Source: Linnemannia hyalina
Taxonomy: Eukaryota > Mortierellomycota > Mortierellomycetes > Mortierellales > Mortierellaceae
Direction of reading: 5' to 3'
Assembly (NCBI GenBank): GCA_019671135.1
Contig: JAHRHY010000011.1
Span: forward strand, 248,001 to 312,000
Length of the DNA stretch: 64,000 nucleotides
The first letter of the stretch is position 1; every line of letters starts with the position of its first letter. The translations under genes and the position numbers were made by a program. Under the pieces are notes generated by a model. The model was not told where the DNA came from and searched no databases. It saw only the letters and a program-made list of their open reading frames with translations. This document shows, one piece after another, positions 11,401 through 21,951 of the stretch.

Positions 11401-12958
11401 AGTCTTGTTGACCACCGACGACAGAGATATTTTGCAGAGCGGTCAAGAGTGCCTCACCTTTGTTATCCAGAAGGGTGTTGAGCAGGTTGCCGAATGGTAT
11501 GTGCTTCGTTCTCTTTTGCTTAAGGCGATCTCACTCTCATTGTCAACAGTCATATTATTAACGATTACTTCAACTGCTATTTCATGTCAATTAGGCGCGA
11601 TGCTGCAAGTGGAAAGACTGGATTGGAGCTCACTATCCAGTTCATTGCCAAGCTCTTGGATCCTTCGCAAACCGAGTCGGCTGCCTTGTTTGTCGGTGAC
11701 TTGATCTCGAAGTTGATCAAGAAGGGTGGTGACCTTGTTTCGCCCATTCTTCCCCAACTCTTGGATGCTGTCACTCGCCGCTTGGCCGAAGCCAAGCTCC
11801 CCACCTTCATTCAGGTAACCCTCTCGTCTTGTATGCAAAAATCTTTATGAAAAACAAGGATTTGGGGAGGAATATTAACCCTAGTATGCAATCAATCCTC
11901 CGTTTGACATTAGCCATTGGTGATGGTGTTTGCTCAGTTGTGCTTGACTCAGCACGAGGTTGTGATCAACTTTTTGAGCTCGGTGGACGTTAACGGTCGC
12001 AGCGGTCTGGATATTGTCTTGTCTGCATGGCTCGCCAACCACACTGACTTCCAGGGTCTCTACAACCAGAAGGTCAGCACTGTCGCTTTGACTAAGATTT
12101 ACATGTCTGGAGATGCTCGTGTCGCTCATGTTCAAGTCAACGGTGACCTCATTGTTCCCAAGTCCACACGTAAGTTTTCTCTTTATTACATTCCATTCCT
12201 GATTGCTTATCACATCCGGCCCCTTTTGAGCATGCTCTGATGGAACGCGTTCCTCCCCACACTGTTGATTGATTTTGTAGGCATTGTCACCCGTTCCAGA
12301 GCAAAGAACAGTAAGAAGAGTTTGTCCCTCCTACACCGCGCCGCCAATCTACTCGCACTATCCAATTCTCATTTCCTATCGTCGTTTTTCATACTGGGTG
12401 CAGGCCAAACTAACCAGTTCTTTCCTTATGTCGCACACGTTATATAGCCCCTGACCAGTTCACGATTACAACAGTCCCTGTCAAGATTATTCGTTTGTTG
12501 TCGACAGACTTGACGAACAAGATTGAGGAAGAGGAGGACCAGGCAGCGGAGTCGGACTATGACGATGAGGATGGCGAGGATGACTGGGAGGATGAGGACG
12601 ATGGTCGCGGTGGCAAGGACCAGTTCTCGTTCTTGTCTGATGTTTTGGATGCACATGGTCTTGATATGGACGGTGAGGAGGACGAGGAGGAGGTTGATCC
12701 TGATATCTTGGCTGATCCTATCTACCAGATGAACATGAAGGTAAGCACCTCTTTATATTTCCTCGAGTATAAATGTTTTAGAGAACAATTTTCGCAAATA
12801 CTAATACTCTCTCTCTCTCTCTCTTATTTCAAATGTAGAACTACTTGGTTGATTTCCTCCGTCAGTGTGTTCAGCAGAACTCGCCCTCGTTTGTTCAGAG
12901 CGTTGGTGAGATGAGTGATGTTGAGAAGCGCACTCTTTCTTCCCTTTTGGAGAACTAA
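8494..12958 (+). CDS. Importin-9/Kap114-type karyopherin
   Basis: Twelve exons: 8494-8596, 8933-9081, 9175-9246, 9336-9465, 9594-9907, 10008-10988, 11087-11496, 11595-11814, 11914-12169, 12281-12310, 12448-12740 and 12839-12958. All phases agree and the product is 1025 aa, close to importin-9 and Kap114. The N-terminus carries an importin-beta N domain (LRLKELQ, then LALAQECNISQRHSAAVLLK), followed by HEAT-like helices. A highly acidic insert (about residues 905-955, rich in EEED, DDED and DDWEDEDD) sits near the C-terminus, as in Kap114/importin-9, where an acidic loop helps bind basic cargo such as histones and TBP. It should act as a nuclear import receptor for basic proteins. Exon 10 is only 30 nt and the first intron is 336 bp. 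Confidence 0.87.
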
Positions 12959-14056
12959 GTGATGGGAAAAAATGTAAAGAGTAGATCAAGGCGTGTGGGG
13001 GGCTGAAAAGAATGTACCCCCGGTTTGTTACATGGACCCAGTACAAACATCAACAGACCAACTACAAAAAAATAAACATAATAATTTTGGTTCATGACAT
13101 GGCGCTATCTTTTTATTATTTTTCGTTCGAGGATGTAGCAACTATAGGATAACAAAGTGGAACGCCGTGAAGCGGGTATTATTTGGGGGCACAAACTGTC
13201 GAGATCGATCGGATCTTTGGAAAGGGGCTCAAGGGCGTGGTAGGGAGGTATTTTGGGGATCCTTGAATGTTAGTTTATGGAGAGCACGTAGGGGTCGTAG
13301 AGACTCATCTGAGGGGTCTTTGCGAAGGACCCCAGAGTAGCAGAGCCGGAGGATGATGCGGCGGTTGCTGCGGAGGAGGAGTAGGGTGGTTGGTCCTTCA
13401 ATTAGGCGGCAGGAAGGCTCTTGGTTTCGGGAGTGGACTTTGTTTTGAACGTTTTTGTGGGCTCTGTAGGAGGGGGTTGTGGTGTTTTGATAGAAACGGT
13501 AGAGGTTATGATGAGGAGGGGATATGGAGCTGTTTGAACAGAGAAAGATGGTGAATAAAGAGGGTGGGATGGAATGTGGAAAAAAAGGACTTTGGTATTT
13601 ATTCATTTCTGAGAAGCTGGGAACCCCCAGTGGAATTGGTGAGAAGGAATTGCGGGGCCATAGAAACATCCCTCGTAGTACCCTATCTTTCACCGCTACC
13701 AAAAAAAAAAAAAAAAAAAAAAAATAGAGCTCGTTTCTAACATGCTGGCAAAGACGAAGAAAAAAAAGTGAACGCGAAGGTCCAAAGTCGATCGAATAAT
13801 TGGCTTTAAACTGTTTGATTATCAGGTAGAGGAGGACGTAAAATGACATAGAGGTAGAACCATAACGCTGAGAGGGGGTATTTGTGGTTTGAACTCTCAA
13901 CTGACTCGAAAAGTGAGGGAGGAGGGGCGACTGAGGATTAAAACAAAAAGAGTAGACATCCACGTGGCGCGATGATGAGCTGCTTTTTTTTATATTGAAA
14001 CTATGGAGTTGAAGAAAGAGGTCTTTGACTTTTTATTTTCACGTAGATGGAAAAAA
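12959..14056. other. Convergent intergenic region, possible small gene on minus strand
   Basis: Lies between the 3' ends of the importin gene and the 7-TM gene. On the minus strand, about 13400 to 13272, one frame reads DQPPYSSSAATAASSSGSAT and then MSLYDPYVLSIN before a stop. This looks like a real C-terminal exon, preceded by a possible acceptor, but I could not assemble the rest. A 24-nt poly(A) run lies at 13701-13724. The longer open frame on this strand reads through that run and looks spurious. Confidence 0.3.
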
Positions 14057-15540
14057 TTATGCCTGCTGCTCCATCTCCTTCCTCTCCTCCTGGTGTGAGA
14101 AGGGAATGCTGTCAATGGTAGCGTCCTTGGAATGTGCGACGTACAAGTTCCAAATAAGCCCCAGCCCAAACGCAAGCTTAGCTACAGCTCTAAAGAGAAC
14201 GAACCACACCAACAAATACTTTGCTTCAACATCAACCCAACTCGATGCCGAATAATCGGCACCCTCAGCTTCCTCTTGTTGATCTGTGGTATAATACAAA
14301 ATCAAAAAAAGAACCGCTGCCTTGAGCGGGTACATGAAGATTATATAATGAACCTTCCTGAACCTATGACTAGAAGGACTGTTCCACATCTGTCTCCAGG
14401 CTGCGACGACGACGGTGGTCGGGATGGTGGACCATGCGAGGGCAAAACAGAGAGCGGAGAGGCGAGTAAAAGACATGTGGAAGAAGGAAGAGAGGTGGTA
14501 ATGGAAAGAGGGTGAGCATCGGAAGAGGGCCATTTCGAAGGTGGATAGTGTTGGAAAGCAGTAGGCGGGGCTGTTGGGATTTTGGGTGAGGTAGTTGGCG
14601 GTTGAGACGAAGGAGGGGTCGAAGAAGTCCCAACTGTCACGGCAAATGTAGTCCATGTATTTGGTTTTAATATCTTGGTAGACGGTGACGAGGAGGACAG
14701 TGGTGGCGAGGAGGTATCCGAGTTTAGTCTTGATTGTCGCAGTGGTTGTGCTCCTGCTTGTGGTTGTGGTAGTGCTAGCAGTCGTAATGGGTGCAGGTTG
14801 CCTCTTGTTGCTGCTCTCCTCATTATCGTTGGCATTCTCCTTTGATCGGTGTGCGGTGATGTAGGACTCGAACGTAGTGTTGGAGACCCACGAGGAAAAG
14901 TAGATGCTGCGGGGAATTGACTGTCCGCCAGCGATGGCCTTCAAGTAGTGTTGGAAAACTACCTCCATGTAGACAAAGATGGTTATATCAGAGAGGATGT
15001 AGATTTCATCTTCGATGACCCATGTGTCTGCCATCAACTAATTGAATATTGACGAGGGGTGGTGGGAAAAGAGCGCTGTTAATATTCAGGTAACCATGTC
15101 TCGAACGTTCTCGGACTTCGAGGGTAGTTGAAAGTGGAAAAACTATCCTTGTACCTGTAACCCTTCGAAGATATAGAGAAGAAAAGAAAATAGGTGTCAG
15201 CAGGTTGGTTAACTGTATCGATACCGACATTGGTTGTTAAGACCTTATCACATAATGTACAAGACTTCGACGGGGCCAATATATCGTGGCTGAACAACAA
15301 CTTACAGATACTATAGTACGAAATCCATCGTTGATACTGCTTCAAGTTTTGGAAGGAGCCGACCAAGATGGGGAGGATCAAGAGGAGCAGTGTGTGGAGA
15401 TAAAACTCTGTGGTGGTGCGATAGTCGATTGCAACGTCAAAGAGAAACTTGTGGAGCATGAGGATGAGGCATATTCTAGAGATCGTAACGATCTTTTCGC
15501 GTCGTGTGGACGCTGCGGACTGGGTGCTTGCTGGAGGCAT
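14057..15540 (-). CDS. Seven-TM-like membrane protein, unknown function
   Basis: Two exons on the minus strand (15540-15306 and 15027-14057) joined by a 278-bp intron with a GTAAGT donor and GGCAG acceptor give 401 aa. About seven hydrophobic segments are visible. They include one after TISRICLILM, one in FYLHTLLLLILPILVG, one in IYILSDITIFVYMEVVF, one around GYLLATTVLLVTVY, and three in the C-terminal half: LSALCFALAWSTIPTTVVVA, YIIFMYPLKAAVLFLILYY and YLLVWFVLFRAVAKLAFGLG. A Ser/Thr-rich loop separates the third and fourth. I recognise no family. The adjacent locus at 16060-18170 is a decayed relative, so this is the surviving intact member. The alternative acceptor TTAG, 13 bases upstream, would break the frame. 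Confidence 0.65.
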
Positions 15541-16059
15541 TCGATGGCGCAGAAATAAATGCTTCTGGCGAATGAAGGAGGGGAAGGAGGGGAAGGAGGG
15601 AGGGTATGAGCGCAGAGAAAGGCCAACAAAAGAGTGGGAACCCCTTCGTTATTTATACCGGGGGAACGCACTTCTGAGTGTGGGCATCGATGAAACTTTA
15701 AAAGCCGACGCCCATTCGCTTTTTTTTTTTTTTTTTTTTTTTTGGCTCAATCGGTTTCTCATGGAAGATCAAGACAACCATTGTGCCATGCATATGGCCA
15801 ATTATTCCCTTTCAAAAAATCGTGCAATGATTGTACTCCACAATAACGACAAACCTTTTTTATTACTTCGTTGTGTTTTAGTGGGAGGTGGGGGGCATTC
15901 TACGACATGGACGGAGGGAGCCTCGCCATGCAAGAAAGGCTTCTTCTCGCTCTCAGAAATACCGCCCGCGTCGCCCCTGCCTCCAACCTTCTCCTAGCAC
16001 TCGAATCCGCCACCCTGCAGCAGTAACAGCTGCTGCTAATCATGACAAGTACCCAGTCC
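15541..16059. other. Intergenic region with poly(T)
   Basis: Upstream region of the 7-TM gene, which is read leftward. It holds a 24-nt poly(T) run at 15720-15743 (poly(A) on the gene's sense strand). No supported coding sequence. Confidence 0.5.
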
Positions 16060-18170
16060 TAAGTGAACAACATAAAGATTCTAGAGGAGCACCAACGCAA
16101 AGACCAGGTTGCTCGCATAGCAGAACACGACTGCCCATAAAATCCAGGCTCGCTCGTGGTTCGAAATCTCGAGGTCGTCTCATGGCGGGATCGAGACGTA
16201 CTCGATCAGAGAAGGCAGAGGAAAAGAAAGGAGTGGATCTTCCTGATTGCAAACAACACGTCCCTCCTTCTATCTCCACTCCCGTCGTCGCTGCTGTTAT
16301 TGGACCACATCCGGATCCAGGCACGGATGACAATCTTGGTCGGGAGTGTGGACCAGGCGGCGGCACAGAAGTAGGCTGCCACAATGGCGGAAAGGCTCTC
16401 GGAGCGTGGCCATCCCTAGAAAGCGAACCTGTAGATGAGGTGCCAGGAGGCCAGTGGGCAATAGCTTTTGTATTCGTCGTATTCGTTCTCGGACGTGAAG
16501 GCATCAAATGCGCTAGCCAAGGATCCAAAGGGCTTCAGTTTTTCATTTTTGTACAGAGGAGCACTTATCAAGAACGAAAGTATCGGAGTGGGAGTCATGA
16601 ACAAGAAATAAGACGCTGTTTGCTTTGGATCTCATGGACCTCTCTTTTCTTGAGTCCTCACAAAAAATAGAATACACAATACCCTGCGTCTGCGACTCAG
16701 TCCCCAATATTCGACGCTACAGCTCAACCACATGTCTATTGTTGTTGCTGTTGTGAATCAGACTTGAGAGCACTTCCTCCTCTCTATTGTTTTTTTTTTC
16801 GTTTTTTCACAAGCTCACAGACCACGCTCTCATTGTTGTTGCTGCTGTTGTTGCTGTTGTTGTTACTGGGAGCGGAGGACTGTCTTAAATGCGGGGGCGA
16901 AAAGACAATGCCGCCATAGACAGTGGTCGCACTTAGAGACAGACTTGATGAAGGTGGCACAGGAAAACAATGCGAGACCGGGGATGGTAAAAATCGTCAA
17001 AGATGCTCCAGGCCGTGGGTGTTATCAAGTAAGTACACGCTTGTATATTTAGTCTTCTCGGCGAGGAAGCACACAGCAGCGTCCAATGGGGCCATGTACG
17101 CGAGCAAGTAAATCTAGAATGGACGGAGGATAATGAAACGCGTCGAATGAGCTAATCTAACATCTCACACTTGATGCCATACAAGCATGCATGGATAATT
17201 AAGGTTCTGTAGACAGCTTTGCCGGTTCTGAGAAATGTACCTTTTGAGAACAGGGTTCACATCAACGAGACATGCGGCCATGTAAATGAGCGGGTAGGCA
17301 ATGCACATTCTGAGGCATGGGGGGCTTGTAGACGACTTGTCCTTTATAGAGCAGTGGAGGTGATGAGTCCTCGTAAGCATACAAGAAGGAGTAGTAGTGA
17401 GTTGCAATGGTGGCTAGACCCAGGGGTGCCGAGAGTAATCGAACCGGCAAGTCTTGAGTCCATGTCACGTTATCAAAGTCGGATGCGGTTGTTTCTTTTG
17501 TTACCGGTTCGTTGGTAGAGGTGGCGTTCTTGATATCGCTATCTAAGGTAACCGGAACGACCTTTTAGTCTCTATGCTCATGGATTCTACTGTCGCTCTC
17601 CGAGGAGGATATGTTGCACCGATGGAAAATATCAGTGGTTGAAGCAGAGCCATTCTCTGCTGATGTTGTCGTTATTGCGGCCGTACTCTCATCAAAGAGA
17701 TGAGAGTGCGTTGTCCGGTCTCCTAGGTTGATGAGCGTGTTGATGTAGGCATACGAGCAGATCCCCAGGAGTACTTGGGGGTGCATTGACTAATCGATGT
17801 CTTGAATGTTAGAATGTAACAGTTGATAAGTCGTCAATTTTATCTACAGTAGTAATTGTGTCCAATTGTGCTCGCGGAAGATGGGAAGAAGGGGTTTGTT
17901 CCTTACCCAAGCAATAGCGGTAAAAAGGAGTGAGTATCTGAATCTGAATAGCGTTATACATGGCATGTTTCGCACGACACAAGAGTGACATGAAAAGGGG
18001 CTTTGCTTAGGTGACTTCGGGGTGTGCCACTATGTAAAAGGGGAGAAAGAAGAGGGCAATGATAAATCCTGTCGTATGGGTGTTGGGAACTACATGACAG
18101 ACAACCCAAACCCCTAAGGCAAGGACTGCAGCCGCGTTGGAATGCCTCGATCATAATCGCATTGTGCTTC
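16060..18170 (-). pseudogene. Decayed tandem relative of the 7-TM gene
   Basis: Read on the minus strand, about 16400-16295 encodes LSAIVAAYFCAAAWSTLPTK then AWIRMWSNNSSDD and RKIH. This parallels the intact neighbour's LSALCFALAWSTIPTT, AW..MW, SS and RKVH in the same order. Further on, HERAWILWAVVFCYASNLVF aligns with the neighbour's last TM, but the following WNLYVAH is replaced by a stop plus NLYVVH (TAG at 16081-16083). At least one frameshift and another stop lie between the two blocks. Weaker matches extend upstream: a Ser/Thr-rich loop segment at 17786-17565 after an acceptor-like site resembling the neighbour's, and a TM-rich segment interrupted by TAA near 18000. This is best explained as a degraded duplicate. 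An unusual multi-intron gene is less likely given the several lesions. Confidence 0.68.
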
Positions 18171-18527
18171 TGTTGAGTATGGCAATGCGAGTGAACGGTG
18201 ATAGCCGTGATGTGAAAAGGAACGAGTGAATGGAGATGGAGGAGGAGTATTGAATGTAATGACCAAAGAATGAACAAATGAACGAGCTGCCTTCCATCTT
18301 CTGAAAAGTGGTGGCAAACAACTTTTGCTGATTAAAATAGAACACTTTCCCAGCCAGTCGGGTCTTACCAGGGATAAGCATGAAGCCGCATCCTGAAAGT
18401 ATTGACGGCTAACCATCATTAGGCCTTAATAATCTTGCACGCATTAATGACTCAAAAACACACCCTGAGTTCTCCCCAGAAAAGAACGCACAGAGCAACA
18501 CACTTATTCTACAAGTAAACGTTTATT
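18171..18527. other. Intergenic region between two pseudogenes
   Basis: No recognisable coding sequence; it may include remnants of the 5' end of the decayed membrane-protein gene. Confidence 0.4.
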
Positions 18528-20483
18528 TTAATAGTACAGTTGCAAGGTGACCTCAGATAGATCCTTGCGCGAATGGCGGAGGTGAAGCTGGGCGTCTGTT
18601 TGAGTTTTGGCAACAAAGGCTTCCAGTTTTTGAAGTGCTTTCTCCCTAATGTTCCTCCGTTCCCTCATCTCGATTCTGAAAAAATTCAGTTTCGGCCATG
18701 TCCGCATTTTACGAGATCTGTATCGTTCCCCCATCCAGTTAAACAAACCCTGCCGCAGACCGACGTTGTTCAGGTCAACCCCTACTCTTTGGCCGTCCTT
18801 GATGAACTTGGTCCAGCTAGCCTTAACGAAGGCTTCATCTCCTGGCAGACGATGGCTTCAGTTCTCTACATCCCTCTTGGTCTTGATTTTCAAAAGCGGG
18901 TAGTTAATATGGTCGATAGTCGAGGGGCTGTGCGAAGCCAGAACAGGGCCTGTCCATCTAATTCGTAATGGGATCCTGCGGTGATCTTGATACATTCAAG
19001 TTCTTGAAGTTGGGTCAACAGACAGAGTCCGCCCTTGAACGACAAGTCCAACATTATCCTCCTCAAATTCAGCTCCAGGAGCTGGGGACACTGCCTGCTC
19101 AAGAATCAAACATGATCAGCGCATTCTCCGAGGAGTTTATGTCCGCCAATCGATACCTGACCGTCATGTGCAGAGTCCGGAGTCCGCGACACGCCCAAAC
19201 ATGCTGGCGGTTGGGACCGCCTGCCTTGTCTCGGTTTCGATGGCCCGAGAGGTTCCAGCGGGACATGTTCTGCCCGCGGACATCGTTCAAGTCCATGTCT
19301 TCATGGTAGTACTCCATGTTGAGTGCCCTGAGATGGATCAAGTGTGCACACGTACAGAGGATGTCGCGCAGAGTTGGCAGGCGTTGAGGCTGGTGTGCTT
19401 GAATAGTGTAGAGATGAAGCGTCGTGCCTCGATCGGTAGTCGTTCTCAATCCTGCCAACAAGGTCGGTCCTACATCCCGATCCGCGAAACTATACTCTTC
19501 AAAGACCGGAAAGTGTTCCAGGATCGAGGTGATCTCCTGGTCGGTGAGTACCTTGTCGTGGGCGGTGTAATGGAGCTTTTTGAGGGTCGGACAGTGTGTG
19601 CCGATTAGGTTGATGATGGGTTGTTGGTCCCAAAGTTGGATAAACCTATGGTCGCTTCGATTGAAGCGAAAAGTGTTAATGAGCATGAGATCGGATAGTC
19701 GAGGGCAGGTTTCAAGAGATACCATCAGAGCGGGGAGGGTGACCATCATTTCGTAAAGGATACAGGTCCTGAGTCGAATCATTGGTGCTTGGATCTCGTT
19801 GACAAGGGCGTCTTCATCTCTCAGGTCCAGTTGAGAAGACAGGTTATCATGGACGTATCGGGCAGTCCAAGTCGGCTTGATGATGAGTTCCTCGAGGTTG
19901 GGACATCTCTTGAAAATCGCAAACAGGTGCATGACGTCCCACCAGTTCTCCCTGTCGACTTTGAGTGTTGTCAAGTAGGGCAACACAGGTAGCTGGGGGA
20001 GTTGAATAGTCAGGTTCACGACGACGCCCTCCATGAGGTGAACGTTACGTAGCTTGAATTGTCGGCGCTCAAGGATGACATCGGATATCATGCGCATCAT
20101 TGCAGCCCAGGAGGCGAGCAGGTCTGTCGCAAGCTTGGATTGGATGACTCGGATTGTGAGGTTGTGGGCCAGATGGATCAGACCCCGGGCGGCGTGGTTT
20201 CCGTTGTCTGGGAGACAAAGTGGCCAGATGAAGGGGACGGGGCGAGGCTCCTGCACCTAGAGTGCCATTGCTTGCAGACTAATTGAGCGACGGCCTGTAG
20301 ATCTATTAGGCTGAGAAATGTGAGGATGTGTTCAAGGATCTCTGCGATACTAAGGGCGAGCTGTGAGGGAGTTGTAGGTGCGATAGAGTTGCCGTTGGGG
20401 TTGAGTGTTCGTTGATGTCGTTTCTGTTGTTGTCGCTTTGAGGAAAGTACAGAGTACTTTAAGAACGCCTGTGTTCCCGCCAT
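18528..20483 (-). pseudogene. F-box/LRR protein gene broken by frameshifts
   Basis: The minus-strand frame starting at 20483 contains an F-box (LALSIAEILEHILTFLSL, then AQLVCKQW; about residues 42-72), the Skp1-binding module of SCF ubiquitin ligases. The leucine-rich repeats continue in another frame from about 20256: CPNLEELIIK, CPRLSDLMLI, CPTLKKLHYT, CRGLRTLHM. The two frames are not joined by any plausible intron, since the shift occurs within a few bases near 20258. A second shift near 19100 is needed to reach CPQLLELNLRR. A third shift plus a TGA near 18850-18890 precede the last segment ending at 18528. With three frame breaks and a stop this is most likely a pseudogene; sequencing errors are an alternative. 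Confidence 0.7.
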
Positions 20484-20811
20484 GTGTGAATAAATGATAG
20501 CGTCAAGGGTGAATTCGAGAAGGATGATGATGTCAATGCCACTGTGAGGTTGTTGGTGGAGATGATAAGGGTGGTTGAAGTAGAAAGGGGAGGTAAGTTG
20601 AGGAGAAGAACGTGAAGAGGAAAAGAAAACCTACCTCTCAATAGAGTTCAAAAGGGTAAAATTGAGGGCGGCTGCTGGGCACAGCAATGGCCAATCGTCC
20701 AGCTCATGCCCCCTCCTTCTCCCTGCCCGTTTCCTTGGACCCATCATAAATAGACAGAACGGTCAACTTCATCACTCTACGATCGATAATAGCAACCATA
20801 ATATGATCTTT
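20484..20811. other. Intergenic region
   Basis: Short stretch between the F-box locus and the mitochondrial rescue-factor gene, both read leftward; nothing recognisable. Confidence 0.45.
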
Positions 20812-21684
20812 TTAATGGGCACGACTGGACTTTCTACGAGAGGGCTTCTTGTTGTCTCCAGCCAGGATCTCTTCCAGAGTCGTCAATTGGACAACACTCT
20901 CAGGCACAGCCATCGGATCCACCTCCTCCATGTACTCAGAGCCATCGTCATCGCCATCATCATCACCATCGTCCTTCGCGTTTACACCACCACTACTATG
21001 GTACTTCCTCGCAGACTTGCGCGCCATCCTCTTCTTCTTCTCCCGAATTTTCTCCGCCTTTTGTCCACGTTTCGACAGGTCGCCATTATAGTACTCGTCC
21101 AATCGCCCCATTAGGATTCGGCGCGCCAACTTGCGGTTCTGAGGTAAGGACCGAGTAGCCTGACACTGGACAACGATTCCGGTCTCAAAATGTTTGAGTT
21201 CGACGTTCGAGTTTGTTTTGTTGATCTTTTGACCCCCGTTGCCGCCACCCTTGATGAACCGTTCCCGGAAGTCGGTCTCGAGAAGGACGATCTCCTTGTA
21301 TCCTGTCACCTGTGATGGTGGTGTTGTTGACTTTTGGGAAGTGGACTTGGTTATGGGATCCGGGAGTGGCGTATCAATTGGAGTGTCGGACGGTAGGGGG
21401 TCGAGTTCGTTGTGGGGTTCTGCTGGTGCTTGAGATATTTGTTGGCTCTGATGCCTCCGTGCGGCTGCAGATCCGAGTTCCCGCCCCGGTCCGGCGCGAA
21501 GGAAGGCCTCGCGGATTTGCTGTGAACTAGAAAAGGCGGCCGAGGGTGCTTGTTGAGTCGAGAATATGGTCCAAGGTCTAACGCGCAGGGCTAACCATGC
21601 AGTTGTTGTTGATGTGGGAGCTGCCCTCCGTACGATTGCTAGACATCGTTGACAGTAGGCGGGGATGAGTGCCGTTTTGCTCAT
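20812..21684 (-). CDS. Mitochondrial GGQ-domain ribosome-rescue factor (C12orf65/Rso55 type)
   Basis: Single exon, 290 aa from the ATG at 21684; an in-frame ATG at 21732 would add 16 residues. I prefer 21684 because it gives a typical Arg-rich, Ser/Thr-rich targeting sequence (MSKTALIPAYCQRC..). The catalytic loop KGGGNGGQKINKTNSNVEL (GGQ at 150-152) and the following TGIVVQCQATRSLPQNRKLA are diagnostic of class-I release factors, in which GGQ triggers peptidyl-tRNA hydrolysis. No codon-recognition domain is present. A very basic stretch (KAEKIREKKKRMARKSARK) follows, as in rescue factors that bind stalled ribosomes. The acidic, low-complexity C-terminal extension is unusual. It shares a 267-bp divergent promoter with TDP1. 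Confidence 0.83.
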   Translation of the reverse strand: MSKTALIPAYCQRCLAIVRRAAPTSTTTAWLALRVRPWTIFSTQQAPSAAFSSSQQIREAFLRAGPGRELGSAAARRHQSQQISQAPAEPHNELDPLPSDTPIDTPLPDPITKSTSQKSTTPPSQVTGYKEIVLLETDFRERFIKGGGNGGQKINKTNSNVELKHFETGIVVQCQATRSLPQNRKLARRILMGRLDEYYNGDLSKRGQKAEKIREKKKRMARKSARKYHSSGGVNAKDDGDDDGDDDGSEYMEEVDPMAVPESVVQLTTLEEILAGDNKKPSRRKSSRAH

Positions 21685-21951
21685 GGTGCCTGATCCTTTG
21701 TTCCTGGTTCGAAGAGTGAAAGAAGTGATCACGCTATTTCTTCCATGTTATCGTGAACAAGTTAATGGCCATGTGACTGCGTTAGGCTTTCCTTACCTGT
21801 GCTGTGTGCCGAATGGTTCCATAAGAAGTCATCTCTGCACACTTCTCGAGTCAACGACAGTTGCATTCAACGCGCACACAAACAAACAACAACAGTATAC
21901 AACAGTATCAACCAAGAGACATAGGAAAAAAGCACATAACCAAAGGCAACA
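21685..21951. promoter_or_regulatory. Divergent promoter of the rescue-factor and TDP1 genes
   Basis: 267 bases between two start codons pointing away from each other. The TDP1 side is A/C-rich. No specific factor site recognised. Confidence 0.6.

Noticed and set aside
13229..13963. Long minus-strand frame of about 244 codons
   Set aside because: It reads through a homopolymer run (poly-Phe) and lacks any motif; a different frame looks more coding-like at its 3' end.
20812..21114. Plus-strand frame opposite the rescue-factor gene
   Set aside because: Shadow of the antisense coding region; the minus frame has the diagnostic GGQ motif.
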